From Sandaracinobacteroides hominis (lineage in GTDB: Bacteria; Pseudomonadota; Alphaproteobacteria; Sphingomonadales; Sphingomonadaceae), in assembly GCF_016464365.1 (NCBI RefSeq), contig NZ_JADCUC010000011.1, positions 1 to 47,948 of the forward strand: DNA of 47,948 bases. The letters run 5' to 3'. A program made the translations under genes and the position numbers. Shown here piece by piece: positions 24,917-33,460 of this stretch. The notes under the pieces were generated by a model. That model made no database searches, was not told the DNA's origin, and saw only the letters and a list, made by a program, of their open reading frames with translations. Each line of letters begins with the position of its first letter. Within the stretch, counting starts at the first letter, position 1.

Positions 24917-24965
24917 GGGGACCCGGCAGGGGGAACTGCCCCCTGCACCCCGGTTCCGGGGGCGA
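24917..24965 (-). repeat. Dispersed hairpin repeat, copy D (partial)
   Basis: A perfect stem GCAGGGGG/CCCCCTGC with loop AACTG (24926-24946) is followed by ACCCCGGTTCCGGGG, a second hairpin. It matches the hairpin half of copies A and C, but the GGGAAATCATTTCCC half is missing. It directly follows the monooxygenase stop and is a good candidate terminator. The rest of the space up to 25181 holds only the two GTTTGTAGGACAG repeats and the palindrome described separately. Confidence 0.6.
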
Positions 24966-25028
24966 AACTTCCCAAACTTTACGCTGACTCGTGCGTATGG
25001 GCGCGGGTGCGCGCGTAGCGTGGGACTT

Positions 25029-25110
25029 GTTTGTAGGACAGGGAAAAATGCGGGTTGGCTTGACGCCTGCACGGGGGTGTTTCTGGCATGGATTGGGGTT
25101 TGTAGGACAG
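25029..25110 (+). repeat. Two direct copies of GTTTGTAGGACAG upstream of parDE
   Basis: GTTTGTAGGACAG occurs at 25029-25041 and again at 25098-25110, with starts 69 bases apart. Between them lies TTGACG (about 25060), which could serve as a promoter -35 box, though I see no convincing -10. The repeats lie 72-150 bases ahead of the antitoxin start. Their role is unknown; they may be regulatory or simply a dispersed repeat. Confidence 0.5.
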
Positions 25111-25132
25111 ATCAAGTGATATCGATTCCGCT

Positions 25133-25149
25133 TTATCAACTGTTGATAA
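25133..25149 (+). promoter_or_regulatory. Palindrome, likely ParD operator
   Basis: TTATCAACTGTTGATAA is a perfect 17-bp palindrome 33 bases ahead of the antitoxin start. ParD-type antitoxins have a ribbon-helix-helix N-terminus and repress their own operon by binding palindromes near the promoter, so this is the best operator candidate. Confidence 0.5.
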
Positions 25150-25181
25150 CAAGCTAGAATCTGCCTGGCAGGAGTTGGATC

Positions 25182-25439
25182 ATGATTAGCGCCGATCTCG
25201 GACAACAGCTTGAGACATTTGTCTCCAACCTCGTTTCGACGGGGCGCTACAACTCGAAAAGCGAGGTCTTGCGGGAAGGCGTGCGGCTGATTCAGGATCG
25301 GGAAGCGAGGCTGGCTGCTCTGGACGCTTCGATCGCACGGGGACTGGCGGACGCGGAAGCCGGGCGCACGGCCCCTGCCGACATGGTGTTCGACCGCCTG
25401 GAGGCGAAGTATCGGGCGATGGGTGCTGACGGGGAATGA
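25182..25439 (+). CDS. parD: ParD-family antitoxin (ribbon-helix-helix)
   Basis: An 85-residue protein whose N-terminus ISADLGQQLETFVSNLVSTG followed by RYNSKSEVLREGVRLIQDRE is the ribbon-helix-helix of ParD antitoxins. The acidic C-terminal half would wrap and block the toxin. It should bind the palindrome at 25133 and repress the operon. The start at 25182 follows CAGGAGTTGGATC, a good ribosome-binding site. Its stop overlaps the toxin start by ATGA, the usual coupling in such pairs. Confidence 0.92.
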   Translation: MISADLGQQLETFVSNLVSTGRYNSKSEVLREGVRLIQDREARLAALDASIARGLADAEAGRTAPADMVFDRLEAKYRAMGADGE

Positions 25440-25732
25440 TCGTCCATCTATCGGCTGAGGCTGAGTATGATCTGGAGACGATCGGGGACTATATCGCGCG
25501 CGACAACCCGGCGCGGGCGTTGGGTTTCTTGCAGGAGCTTCGCTCAAAATGCCTGGGGCTGGCCGATATGCCGGAGCGGTTCCCGCTTGTGCCGCGCTTT
25601 GAAGCCGCTGGCGTGCGGCGGCGTGTTCATGGAGACTATCTGATCTTCTATCGGGTTGAGGCGGAGAAGGTGGTGGTGCTGCATATCTTGCACGGTGCGC
25701 AGGATTATGGGGCGATTCTCTTTCCTCTGTAG
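25436..25732 (+). CDS. parE: ParE/RelE-superfamily toxin
   Basis: A 98-residue toxin with LSAEAEYDLETIGDYIARDN at the N-terminus, ELRSKCLGLADMPERFPLVP in the middle, and RRRVHGDYLIFYRVEAEKVV followed by VLHILHGAQDY near the end, the ParE fold. Members poison DNA gyrase or, in RelE relatives, cut mRNA on the ribosome; its sequence is closer to ParE. All conserved blocks are present, so the pair looks functional. A hairpin-rich spacer follows. Confidence 0.92.
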   Translation: MIVHLSAEAEYDLETIGDYIARDNPARALGFLQELRSKCLGLADMPERFPLVPRFEAAGVRRRVHGDYLIFYRVEAEKVVVLHILHGAQDYGAILFPL

Positions 25733-25755
25733 CTTGCGGAGAGGATGCCCTGTGG

Positions 25756-25796
25756 ATCCCAGCGTTGGCTCCGCCAGTCCTTCGGACCGCTGGGAT
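25756..25796 (+). terminator. Stem-loop after parE (ATCCCAGCG / CGCTGGGAT)
   Basis: The arms ATCCCAGCG (25756-25764) and CGCTGGGAT (25788-25796) bracket an inner GTCC-TTC-GGAC hairpin. There is no strong T run, so termination is only inferred. Similar stem-loops are common dispersed repeats in related genomes, as far as I know. Confidence 0.45.
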
Positions 25797-25810
25797 GACG
25801 TATATGTGTT

Positions 25811-25870
25811 GAGGGTGCAGGGAAATCATTTCCCTGCCGGGGGTGCAGGGGGCAGAGCCCCCTGCTTTTG
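25811..25870 (+). repeat. Dispersed hairpin repeat, copy C
   Basis: The element has the perfect palindrome around GGGAAATCATTTCCC (25817-25837), then a perfect stem GCAGGGGG/CCCCCTGC with loop CAGAG (25845-25865) and a short T run. It lies between the convergent parE and TonB receptor genes, where it may terminate both transcripts. It is the best-formed copy of the family in this window. Confidence 0.65.
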
Positions 25871-25881
25871 GTTCCCTCAGA

Positions 25882-28596
25882 TCAGAACTTCGTCCGCACC
25901 GTCACCCCGAACGTGCGCGGTTCGGCCAGGAAGGCGCCGAACAGCTGGTTGGCCGCCGGGCCGCCGCGGGCGGTTTGCGCGATGGTGCCGCTGCCCAGCA
26001 GCGGGGCGTTGAAGCCGACCTGCTGGTAGTCGGTGTCGAGCAGATTCTGGGCCCAGGCTTCGACCGACCATTTGCGGTCCGGGCCGGAGAGGCCGATGCG
26101 GCCGTTCACGACCATCACCGCTTCCTGATACTTTTCCGGATAGAGGTCGGAGCCGGTGTTGATGCCGGACTGGAAGCGATAATCGAGGTAGAACAGCGCC
26201 GAGAGCGTGTCGGTGACGGGCGGGGTGAAGGTGACGGCGCCGGTCATCACATATTCCGGCGCGTTGGAGAGCTGGTTGCCCGGCAGGTTGAAGAAGGCGG
26301 TGCCGAGCGGCTTGCCGCCGACGCCCGTCAGATTGTTGCGATAGCGGGTGTCGGCGTAGGTCATGCCGAGATTGAACATCAGGTTGGGCGCCGGATAGAC
26401 GGCCGCTTCGATTTCAAGCCCGGTGGAGGTGACGCCTGCCTTCACGTCTTCGGCATCGCAGCGGCCGCTGGCGGCGGCCTGTGCCTGGGTGAGGGGGACG
26501 CCGTTCACCGGCAGGCCGGCGAAGTCGCGGTCGCCGCCGTTCAGGTCCTTGCTGCAGGCCTGGATGTTGTCGACCACGAAGTTGACGCCGTTGAAGGCGT
26601 TCAGCTGGAACTGGTCGAACACCGAGCGGAAGGCGGCGATGTTCAGCGTGAAGCCGCGGGTGTCGAACTTGGCGCCGACTTCGAAGCTGTCGACGGTTTC
26701 CGCGCCGAACTGCAGGTCGGTCATCTGGACGTTCGCGGCGTTCAGCGAGCTGCGGTCCATGTTGAAGCCGCCCGACTTGTAGCCCTTCGCATAGCTTGCG
26801 TAGGTCATCAGGTTTTCGAAGGGCTTGTAGGAAAGCACGACGGTGCCGGTCCACTGGTCTTCGGAGCGCCTGGAGGTGCCGGCAAAGTCGAACGAGCTGA
26901 TGACGCAGGGCGCCGTCGCCAGCGAGGCGAGCGCCGAGGCAGCGATCGCCGCGCACAGCGTGTTGTCGCTGTCGAGGTTGGCGGTCAGCTTCTTGGTTTC
27001 GTTGGTGTAGCGGGCGCCGAGCGTCAGCGAGAGCTTGTCGGGGACGATCTCGAAGACGTTGTGGGTGAAGAAGGCATAGTTGGTGCTGGACTGCTTGTAG
27101 CGGTCCTCGACGATGCCGGTGTTGGAGAGCGTCTTGCCCGGCTGGCCGACGATGGCGGCGACGGCATCATAGCCATAGACGCCGGGCACCGCGAAGCCGC
27201 CGAAGATGGCGACGGGGGTGCGCAGTGCGGCCGGGAGGTTCGGATTGGAGACGATTGCCGCGGCCAGCGTCGGGTTGAGGCAGCCGTTGGAGGTGGGGGA
27301 CAGCAGGCCCGGAACCGAAGCGTTCAGGCTGTTGGCGACGAGGCAGTTCGCATAGCGGGTATAGTCCGCGCCGTAGCGGGTGTGCGAGGTGTAATCGAGG
27401 GTTTCATTGGCGTAGTAGCCGCCGACGAGCCAGTCGAGCCGATCGTCGAACAGGGTGCCGTTCAGGCGAAGTTCCTGGCTGAAGGTACGGAAGCGGGTCT
27501 CGTTGCCGGTGATCTGCAGAATGTCGAGGCTGGTGAAGTCCGCGTCCTGGTTGCGGAGCGTCTTCCAGTCGCGCCAGGCGGTGATGGAGGTGAGGCCGCC
27601 GAAGCCGAGATCCCAGTTGAGCTCGCCGGAGATGCCCCAATCCTTGACATCGTTGTCGTAGTTGCGGCCCGGCGTGATGGCGGTCTTGCGGCCATAGGTG
27701 TCGTCGCTGATGACGCCGCCCAGCCCGCGCAGGATGTTCACGATGCTGTTGTTGGGGCTGATGCTGGTGCTCTGCGTCGCCTGGTTGAAGGTGACGGTGC
27801 GGAACGGCTGGAAGGTGCCGGCGCAGCAGCTTTCCTCGCGCTTGGAATAGTCGCCGATGAGGCGGAATTCGATGTCGTCGTTGGGGGTGAACAGCAGCTG
27901 GCCGCGGAGCATCCAGCGGTCGCGGTCGTTCATCTTGTCGCCCGAGATCACGTCGGTGATGAAGCCGTCGCGCTTCACATAGACGCCGTCTACGCGGGCG
28001 GCGAGGATGTTGTCGATGATGCCGCCGGTGAAGCCGCCGGCGAGGCGCCAGTAATCATAGTTGCCGTAGGTGACTTCGGCGGTGCCGCCGACTTCGAACT
28101 TGGGCTTGGCGGTGACGACGTTGATGAGGCCGGCCGACGCGTTGCGGCCGAAGAGGGTGCCCTGGGGGCCGCGCAGCACTTCGATCCGCTCGATCTCGCC
28201 CAGTTCGGTGAGGCCGGCGCCGGTGCGGCTGCGATAGACGCCGTCGACGAAGACCGCGACCGAGGCTTCGAGGCCGGCGTTGTCGCCGACGGTGCCGATG
28301 CCGCGGATGCGGGCGGCGCCGCCCGAGGTTTCGGAAGAGGAGGAGGAGACCAGCAGCGAGGGGCTGAGCTGGTTCAGCTGGCGGATGTCGCTGGCGCCGG
28401 AATTCTGCAGGCTTTCGGCGGTGACGGCGCTGATGGCGATCGGCACGTCGGACAGCGCCTGCGAACGCTTGGTGGCGGTGACGATGATGTCACCCTGCAT
28501 CAGACCGTCGTCTGCGGTGGCTTCGGTGGCGACTTCCTGCGCGAAGGCGGGAAGGGCGGCAAACAGCACGGCGGACGCAAGCAGAACGGATTTCAT
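25882..28596 (-). CDS. TonB-dependent outer-membrane receptor
   Basis: A 904-residue outer-membrane receptor. It has signal MKSVLLASAVLFAALPAFAQ, a TonB box in DIIVTATKR, a plug domain (DVPIAISAVTAESLQNSGAS, then RIRGIG and VEVLRGPQGTLFGRNASAGL with the usual IERIEVLRGPQG block), and a long beta-barrel ending in Phe (VRTKF), the outer-membrane sorting residue. It imports a large substrate using TonB energy; the ligand is not evident, and sphingomonads carry many such receptors for carbohydrates and organic compounds. ATG 28596 follows GGGAG and starts the signal peptide; the frame is open upstream to 28743. Confidence 0.95.
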   Translation of the reverse strand: MKSVLLASAVLFAALPAFAQEVATEATADDGLMQGDIIVTATKRSQALSDVPIAISAVTAESLQNSGASDIRQLNQLSPSLLVSSSSSETSGGAARIRGIGTVGDNAGLEASVAVFVDGVYRSRTGAGLTELGEIERIEVLRGPQGTLFGRNASAGLINVVTAKPKFEVGGTAEVTYGNYDYWRLAGGFTGGIIDNILAARVDGVYVKRDGFITDVISGDKMNDRDRWMLRGQLLFTPNDDIEFRLIGDYSKREESCCAGTFQPFRTVTFNQATQSTSISPNNSIVNILRGLGGVISDDTYGRKTAITPGRNYDNDVKDWGISGELNWDLGFGGLTSITAWRDWKTLRNQDADFTSLDILQITGNETRFRTFSQELRLNGTLFDDRLDWLVGGYYANETLDYTSHTRYGADYTRYANCLVANSLNASVPGLLSPTSNGCLNPTLAAAIVSNPNLPAALRTPVAIFGGFAVPGVYGYDAVAAIVGQPGKTLSNTGIVEDRYKQSSTNYAFFTHNVFEIVPDKLSLTLGARYTNETKKLTANLDSDNTLCAAIAASALASLATAPCVISSFDFAGTSRRSEDQWTGTVVLSYKPFENLMTYASYAKGYKSGGFNMDRSSLNAANVQMTDLQFGAETVDSFEVGAKFDTRGFTLNIAAFRSVFDQFQLNAFNGVNFVVDNIQACSKDLNGGDRDFAGLPVNGVPLTQAQAAASGRCDAEDVKAGVTSTGLEIEAAVYPAPNLMFNLGMTYADTRYRNNLTGVGGKPLGTAFFNLPGNQLSNAPEYVMTGAVTFTPPVTDTLSALFYLDYRFQSGINTGSDLYPEKYQEAVMVVNGRIGLSGPDRKWSVEAWAQNLLDTDYQQVGFNAPLLGSGTIAQTARGGPAANQLFGAFLAEPRTFGVTVRTKF

Positions 28597-28723
28597 GGAA
28601 ACTCCCGGGGAACTTTGTGGGGTGGCGCTTCGACCGGTCGGCGGCGCTCTTGTGGCGGCTGCTAGGGTAAGTGCCGGCTGCGGTTCAACCTTTGTTGCAA
28701 TGCAGCATCGGTCGTTCTGCATC

Positions 28724-28749
28724 GCATGTGGCCGAACTGCCACAAATGC
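28724..28749. promoter_or_regulatory. Interrupted palindrome between divergent genes, operator candidate
   Basis: TGTGGC and GCCACA flank a CGAACT spacer, extended outward by GCA and TGC. It lies near the middle of the 286-base space between the divergent TonB receptor and SDR genes. On the minus strand a weak promoter may lie closer to the receptor, with TTGAAC at 28683-28688 and CCTAGC at 28661-28666. Both readings are tentative; no regulator gene is adjacent. Confidence 0.3.
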
Positions 28750-28882
28750 GGGGCTGAACGCGCGGTTACGGCCGGATTGCGACCATTTACCCGCCTGTTC
28801 CGAAGTCTATCCTCGCATTGCGGCCAGTCTGGCGGGCCGGCCGTGACTGGCCTAGCGTCGGAGTCGGGAGGACTGCACGGAC

Positions 28883-29674
28883 ATGGCAGACAGGTTGCAG
28901 GGCAAGATCGCGCTGATCACCGGCGCGGCGTCGGGGCTGGGCAAGCGGATGGCAGAGCGCTTTGTCGACGAAGGCGCGCGGGTGCTGCTGACCGATATCG
29001 ACGGCCAGGGTGCGGCGCGGGCGGCGGCTGCGATCAATGCGGTGCGGGCCGGTTCGGCGGCGAGTTTCGCGCATGATGTGACCAGCGAAGCCCAGTGGAC
29101 GGCGGCGGTCGCCGAAGCCGAACGGGTGTTTGGCGGGCTGCATATATTGGTGAACAATGCCGGGATCGGCACGCCGGGCAGCGTGGAAAGCACCAGCCTG
29201 GAGGACTGGCGGCTGGTGCATGCGATCGACCTGGATGGCGTGTTCCTGGGGTGCAAGCATGCGCTGTCGCTGATCCGTACTACAACGCGGCGCGAGGGGA
29301 GCCGGGGGAGTATTCTGAATATTTCGTCGATCGCGGGCGTGATCGCCTCGGGGCGGATGGCGGCCTACAACAGCGCCAAGGCCGGGGTTCGGCACCTGTC
29401 CAAGTCGGTGGCGCTGCACTGCGCCTCGAACAAGGACCCGATCACCTGCAATTCGATCCACCCCACCTTCATGGACACGCCGATCCTGGACAATTTCCAG
29501 CGCGAAGGTGTGAGCAAGGACGAGGTGAAGGCAAAGCTGGGGCGGCAGGTGCCGATCGGCACCATTGGCGAGCCGGACGATGTGGCCTGGGGGGCGGTCT
29601 ATCTGTGCTCGGACGAGGCGAAGTTCGTGACGGGGTCGGAGCTGTATATCGACGGGGGTATTTCGGCGATGTGA
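28883..29674 (+). CDS. SDR-family NAD(P)-dependent oxidoreductase
   Basis: A 263-residue classical short-chain dehydrogenase. It shows ITGAASGLGKRMAERF for the cofactor, NNAGIG, the catalytic Ser in NISSIAG, and YNSAK for the catalytic Tyr and Lys. The Asp in LLTDIDG after the second strand favours NAD over NADP. Substrate is unknown; the C-terminal YIDGGISAM is typical of hydroxysteroid and alcohol dehydrogenase members. It is divergent from the TonB receptor, which may supply its substrate. A GGGAGG sequence lies upstream, somewhat far from the ATG. Confidence 0.9.
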   Translation: MADRLQGKIALITGAASGLGKRMAERFVDEGARVLLTDIDGQGAARAAAAINAVRAGSAASFAHDVTSEAQWTAAVAEAERVFGGLHILVNNAGIGTPGSVESTSLEDWRLVHAIDLDGVFLGCKHALSLIRTTTRREGSRGSILNISSIAGVIASGRMAAYNSAKAGVRHLSKSVALHCASNKDPITCNSIHPTFMDTPILDNFQREGVSKDEVKAKLGRQVPIGTIGEPDDVAWGAVYLCSDEAKFVTGSELYIDGGISAM

Positions 29675-29684
29675 GGGTCACCAA

Positions 29685-30245
29685 ATGCAAATAAACTCAA
29701 AGAACGTGGGTAGAATCGCCGAAAGAATTGCGATGAATGAATTTGAATCGCGCGGATTTCATATAATTGATCTCGCGTATATGTCAAAATCTTCAGCAAA
29801 CGTTGACTTTATCGCATCAAAGAATGGAAGCTCGTTCAATATTCAGGTGAAAGGCGCAAGTAATGTCTTTCGTGGCGCCAGAGAGAGATGGTGGGTGCAG
29901 TACGGATACTGTGACGAAGATAGCGTAAGCAGAACTACGCCGATTTTCAACAAGAAGGATGATTTTGCACTCAAAGCTAATTTCATTGTATTGATTGCTG
30001 TAAATTCTCCTTCAAAATATCGTGTATTGGTCTTGCCTGTCAAAGTGGCAGAGCAACTCGCGCAACTGAATATGGATAGCTACTATAGACAAAAGAATAG
30101 GAACGGATTGGATAGAAAACCAAATAAATTGTGGATCTATCTTGATGCAACAGTAAATCCTAGAGTCCATTGTTCAATCAAAGACGAAGAGCGAGAAATA
30201 TTGCTTAAGTACCAAAATCAATGGAATTTAGACTTAGAAACTTAA
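29685..30245 (+). CDS. Orphan PD-(D/E)XK-like protein, AT-rich
   Basis: A 186-residue protein I cannot assign to a named family. The N-terminus reads KNVGRIAERIAMNEFESRGF, then SSANVDFIAS and SSFNIQVKGAS: a Glu helix, an Asp at a strand end, and a Q-x-K in place of E-x-K, the order seen in PD-(D/E)XK nucleases such as Holliday junction resolvase-like and restriction-like enzymes. The second half has many aromatic and basic residues. The gene is strongly AT-rich against its neighbours and lies just ten bases behind the SDR gene, so it probably arrived by transfer. No methyltransferase or partner is adjacent. Nuclease activity is an inference. Confidence 0.6.
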   Translation: MQINSKNVGRIAERIAMNEFESRGFHIIDLAYMSKSSANVDFIASKNGSSFNIQVKGASNVFRGARERWWVQYGYCDEDSVSRTTPIFNKKDDFALKANFIVLIAVNSPSKYRVLVLPVKVAEQLAQLNMDSYYRQKNRNGLDRKPNKLWIYLDATVNPRVHCSIKDEEREILLKYQNQWNLDLET

Positions 30246-30330
30246 AGAGTTGTGGTGCATCAATCTTCAATCGGACTGATTTGTTGCGCTGAATTTGTGT
30301 GCTAGATGGGTTCTCTTCTCGGCAGCAGCC

Positions 30331-31971
30331 CTAATGTTCGATCTTGCGGCGAAAGGTCTCCGGTAGCCAGATCATGCCGATGACGAAGGTCAGGCCGGCG
30401 ACGAGGATGGGATACCAGAGGCCGAAGCTGATGTCTCCGGTGGCTGCCACCATGGCGAAGGCTATTGTCGGCAGGAAGCCGCCGAACCAGCCGTTGCCTA
30501 TGTGGTAGGGGAGGCTCATCGAGGTGTAGCGGATGCGGCTGGGGAAGAGTTCGACCAGCAGGGCGGCGATGGGGCCATAGACCATCGTTACGTAGAGGAC
30601 GAGGATGGTGAGGATTGCGACCACCATCGGCTTGTTGATGCGGGCGGGGTCTGCCTTGTCCGGGTAGCCTGCTGCCTGCAGCGTCAGGGCTGCGGATTTG
30701 CCGAAGTTGCGGATGAGGGCTGCCCGTTCGGCGTCGGAGAGGCCGGTGGGATCGGCGATCTCCAGCGTTTTCCAGCCCACCGATATGGTGGCGCCGCTGC
30801 CGACACCGGGGGTGTGGATGTTGCTGTAGGAGACGCCTGCCTTTGCCAGGAACGACTTGGCGATGTCGCAGCCGGTGCCGTCGAACCTTGTCTTGCCGAT
30901 GGGATCGAACTGGACGCTGCAGGTTTTCGGGTCTGCCGAGACGGTTACCGGCGCATGTTCCTGCGCCTCGAACTGGGCCGGGTTGGCGAAGTGCTGCAGG
31001 GCGTTGAACAGCGGGAAATAGGTGATCGCCGCCAGCAGCAGCCCGGCCATGATGATCGGCTTGCGGCCGATCCTGTCGGACAGCCAGCCGAAGAACAGGA
31101 AGCCGGGGGTGGCGATGGCGAGGGCGATGGCGATCAGGATGTTGGTGGTGGCGCCGTCCACGCGCAGCATCTTTTCCAGATAGAAGAGCGCGTAGAACTG
31201 GCCCGTGTACCAGACGACGGCCTGGCCGGTGACGGCCCCGAACAGGGCGATCAGCACGATCTTCAGGTTGCTCCATTGGCCGAAGGCTTCGGTGAGCGGC
31301 TTTTTCGAGGTGGTGCCCTCTGCCTTCATCTTCTTGAAGACCGGGCTTTCCTCCAGCTGCATGCGGATCCAGAGCGAGACGCCGAGCAGCAGCACGGAGA
31401 CGAGGAAGGGGATGCGCCAGCCCCAGTCCCTGAAGGCCTCTTCGCCGACCGCCAGCCGGGTGCCGATGACGATGAGGAGGGCGAGGAAGAGGCCGAGTGT
31501 CGCCGTGGTCTGGATGAAGCTGGTGTGGAAGCCGCGCTTTCCGTCTGGCGCGTGCTCGGCGACATAGGTGGCGGCGCCGCCATATTCGCCGCCGAGCGCG
31601 AGGCCCTGCAGCATCCGCAGCAGCACCAGCAGGATGGGGGCTGCAACGCCGATCGCTGCATAGCCGGGCAGCAGGCCGACCGCGAAGGTGGCAGCGCCCA
31701 TCAGCCCCATGGTGACGAGGAAGGTGTATTTGCGGCCCACCATGTCGCCCAGCCTGCCGAACACCAGGGCGCCGAACGGGCGGACGGCAAAGCCCGCAGC
31801 GAAGGCGGCGAGTGCCAGGATGAAACCGGTGGTTTCGTTGACGCCGGAGAAGAACTGGACGGTGATGATGGTGGCGAGGAGGCCGTAGAGGTAGAAATCA
31901 TACCATTCGAACACGGTTCCCAGCGACGAGGCCAGTATCACCATCCGTTCGCCGCGCTTGCCCGTTTCCAC
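30331..31971 (-). CDS. MFS transporter, metabolite:H+ symporter (MHS) type
   Basis: A 12-segment major facilitator of the MHS branch (relatives of ProP, ShiA and KgtP). It opens with [16 protein letters not shown] and has [13 protein letters not shown] after the second segment and [20 protein letters not shown] in segments 4-5. Between later segments lies an unusually long soluble insert (about 110 residues, DPKTCSVQF to DPARINK) with two cysteines. I chose the GTG at 31971 ([16 protein letters not shown]), which keeps the charged N-terminus; ATG 31944 is the alternative. It follows the amidohydrolase gene closely on the same strand and may import or export that enzyme's substrate or product. 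Confidence 0.87.
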   Translation of the reverse strand: METGKRGERMVILASSLGTVFEWYDFYLYGLLATIITVQFFSGVNETTGFILALAAFAAGFAVRPFGALVFGRLGDMVGRKYTFLVTMGLMGAATFAVGLLPGYAAIGVAAPILLVLLRMLQGLALGGEYGGAATYVAEHAPDGKRGFHTSFIQTTATLGLFLALLIVIGTRLAVGEEAFRDWGWRIPFLVSVLLLGVSLWIRMQLEESPVFKKMKAEGTTSKKPLTEAFGQWSNLKIVLIALFGAVTGQAVVWYTGQFYALFYLEKMLRVDGATTNILIAIALAIATPGFLFFGWLSDRIGRKPIIMAGLLLAAITYFPLFNALQHFANPAQFEAQEHAPVTVSADPKTCSVQFDPIGKTRFDGTGCDIAKSFLAKAGVSYSNIHTPGVGSGATISVGWKTLEIADPTGLSDAERAALIRNFGKSAALTLQAAGYPDKADPARINKPMVVAILTILVLYVTMVYGPIAALLVELFPSRIRYTSMSLPYHIGNGWFGGFLPTIAFAMVAATGDISFGLWYPILVAGLTFVIGMIWLPETFRRKIEH

Positions 31972-32035
31972 CCGCAAACTCTCCGCTGTTCTACCGGCCG
32001 TATGGCTCGCAGAAACGGCGGCGCTTGGCCAGTGG

Positions 32036-33358
32036 TCAGTCGCGGGAAAGTTCTGCGGGGCTGACAGGCACATAGTCGGCGCGCGGATAGGCGCGGCCGC
32101 GCTTCACCACCGTTTCGACGCTGCGGATATTCGCCATGTCCTGCAGCGGATCGGCCTTCAGCACCACGAAGTCGGCGAGCTTGCCCGGTTCGATACTGCC
32201 GCGTTCCTTCTGCTGGCCGGCGGCGACTGCCCCCATCAGCGTGGCCGAGCGGATCACCTGCAGTGGCGGCATCTTCACATCGCGGACGAGGAACAGCAGC
32301 TCTTCATGCACTTCCGGGAAGGCATCGGTGGCCGGCAGGGTGAAATCGGTGCCGGTGGAGATCGGCACGCCCATGGCCGCGGCCTGCTTCGTGAAGTCGA
32401 TCACGGCCTTGCCGGTGCAGCGAAGCGGCTTGGCCTTCGGGTCCTTCCTGCGCGGGCCTTCCTCGCGCACGAACAGGCTGCCGGTGGCGTCGATCAGGAT
32501 CTTGTTGGCGAGGATGTCGCGGAAGAGGCCCGCCATCACCGGGTCGTTCGGCTTCAGCAGGCGTTCGTCGACCGGGGTGCGGTCCTCGTAGGAGGGGTGG
32601 ACGTCGGGCTCCACCTGATAGGCGAGGTAGCAGATGTGGCTGACGCTATCGACGCGCGCGGCGATGCCATCGGCCGGACGGGCGGGGAATACCGCGCTGT
32701 GCGCCCAGACCATCAGCCCCTGCCTGTGCGCCTCTGCCGTCAGTTTGGCGACGAGATCTGCGGACAGGTCGGCGTAGATCTTGATCGCGGTGGCCGACGT
32801 GCCGCGCACCAGCGTGATGACCTCGGCGATGTTGCTGTTGTTGTCGATGGCGTGCGCCCATGGGGCGGTGCCGACGGGGACGCCGGCGCTGATCGCGGCG
32901 ACGCGCGGGTCCTTGAAGAAATCCGTGCCGGCGACGACGGCGGCGTAGTAGATGTCGGGTGCGGGAATCTCGCCGACGCGGGCTTCGCGGGCGAGTTCGC
33001 CGACCGAGCGGAGATCGTCGGCCATGTCGCGCACCATCGTGACGCCGCCATAGAGATTGCGACGGAGCAGCGCCCGCGCGCGCGTGCTGTTCGGCGGGGT
33101 TGCCAGGTGGACGTGGCTGTCGACGAGGCCGGGGATGATGGTACGGCCGCTCACGTCGATGCGCTTTGCGCCGTCTGCCTTCAGCGTGCCGGCGGGGCCT
33201 GTGGCGACGATGCGTTCGCCGTCTATCAGCAGATCCTGCCTTGCCCGTGCCGGGGCGCCGGTGCCGTCGATGAGGGTGGCACCCGAATAGAGGACGGGTG
33301 CGGCGGTGGCGGGGATGGCGGCCAGCCCGGCGAGCAGGGCGGAGAGAATTCGGATCAT
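32036..33358 (-). CDS. Exported amidohydrolase-superfamily enzyme
   Basis: A metal hydrolase with signal [20 protein letters not shown] when started at 33358; ATGs at 33370 and 33394 lie just upstream. Metal ligands expected for the superfamily are visible: His82 and His84 in SHVHL, Lys193 in IKIYADLS (probably carboxylated), His220 in VWAHSA, His241 in VSHICYL, and the Asp in STGTDFTLP. About 440 residues, typical of imidazolonepropionase- and prolidase-like members that cut cyclic amides or dipeptides. The signal indicates work in the periplasm. The MHS transporter gene follows within about 65 bases. Confidence 0.87.
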   Translation of the reverse strand: MIRILSALLAGLAAIPATAAPVLYSGATLIDGTGAPARARQDLLIDGERIVATGPAGTLKADGAKRIDVSGRTIIPGLVDSHVHLATPPNSTRARALLRRNLYGGVTMVRDMADDLRSVGELAREARVGEIPAPDIYYAAVVAGTDFFKDPRVAAISAGVPVGTAPWAHAIDNNSNIAEVITLVRGTSATAIKIYADLSADLVAKLTAEAHRQGLMVWAHSAVFPARPADGIAARVDSVSHICYLAYQVEPDVHPSYEDRTPVDERLLKPNDPVMAGLFRDILANKILIDATGSLFVREEGPRRKDPKAKPLRCTGKAVIDFTKQAAAMGVPISTGTDFTLPATDAFPEVHEELLFLVRDVKMPPLQVIRSATLMGAVAAGQQKERGSIEPGKLADFVVLKADPLQDMANIRSVETVVKRGRAYPRADYVPVSPAELSRD

Positions 33359-33460
33359 GGCCGGTTGCATAGGAAAGCGCCGACTGCCGGGCAACTGTTC
33401 GGGGTTTCGCGGCCGCCACCAATCGCGCTAGGGAGCGGCGCAGATGGGAGAGACGACCGT

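Noticed and set aside
25843-28665. 940-codon plus-strand open frame
   Set aside because: Antisense to the TonB receptor. The product is a low-complexity Gly/Ala/Asp sequence produced by GC-rich codon use.
31958-33460. Upstream extension of the acs frame
   Set aside because: Antisense to the amidohydrolase; the acs protein begins with a strong ribosome-binding site at 33461.
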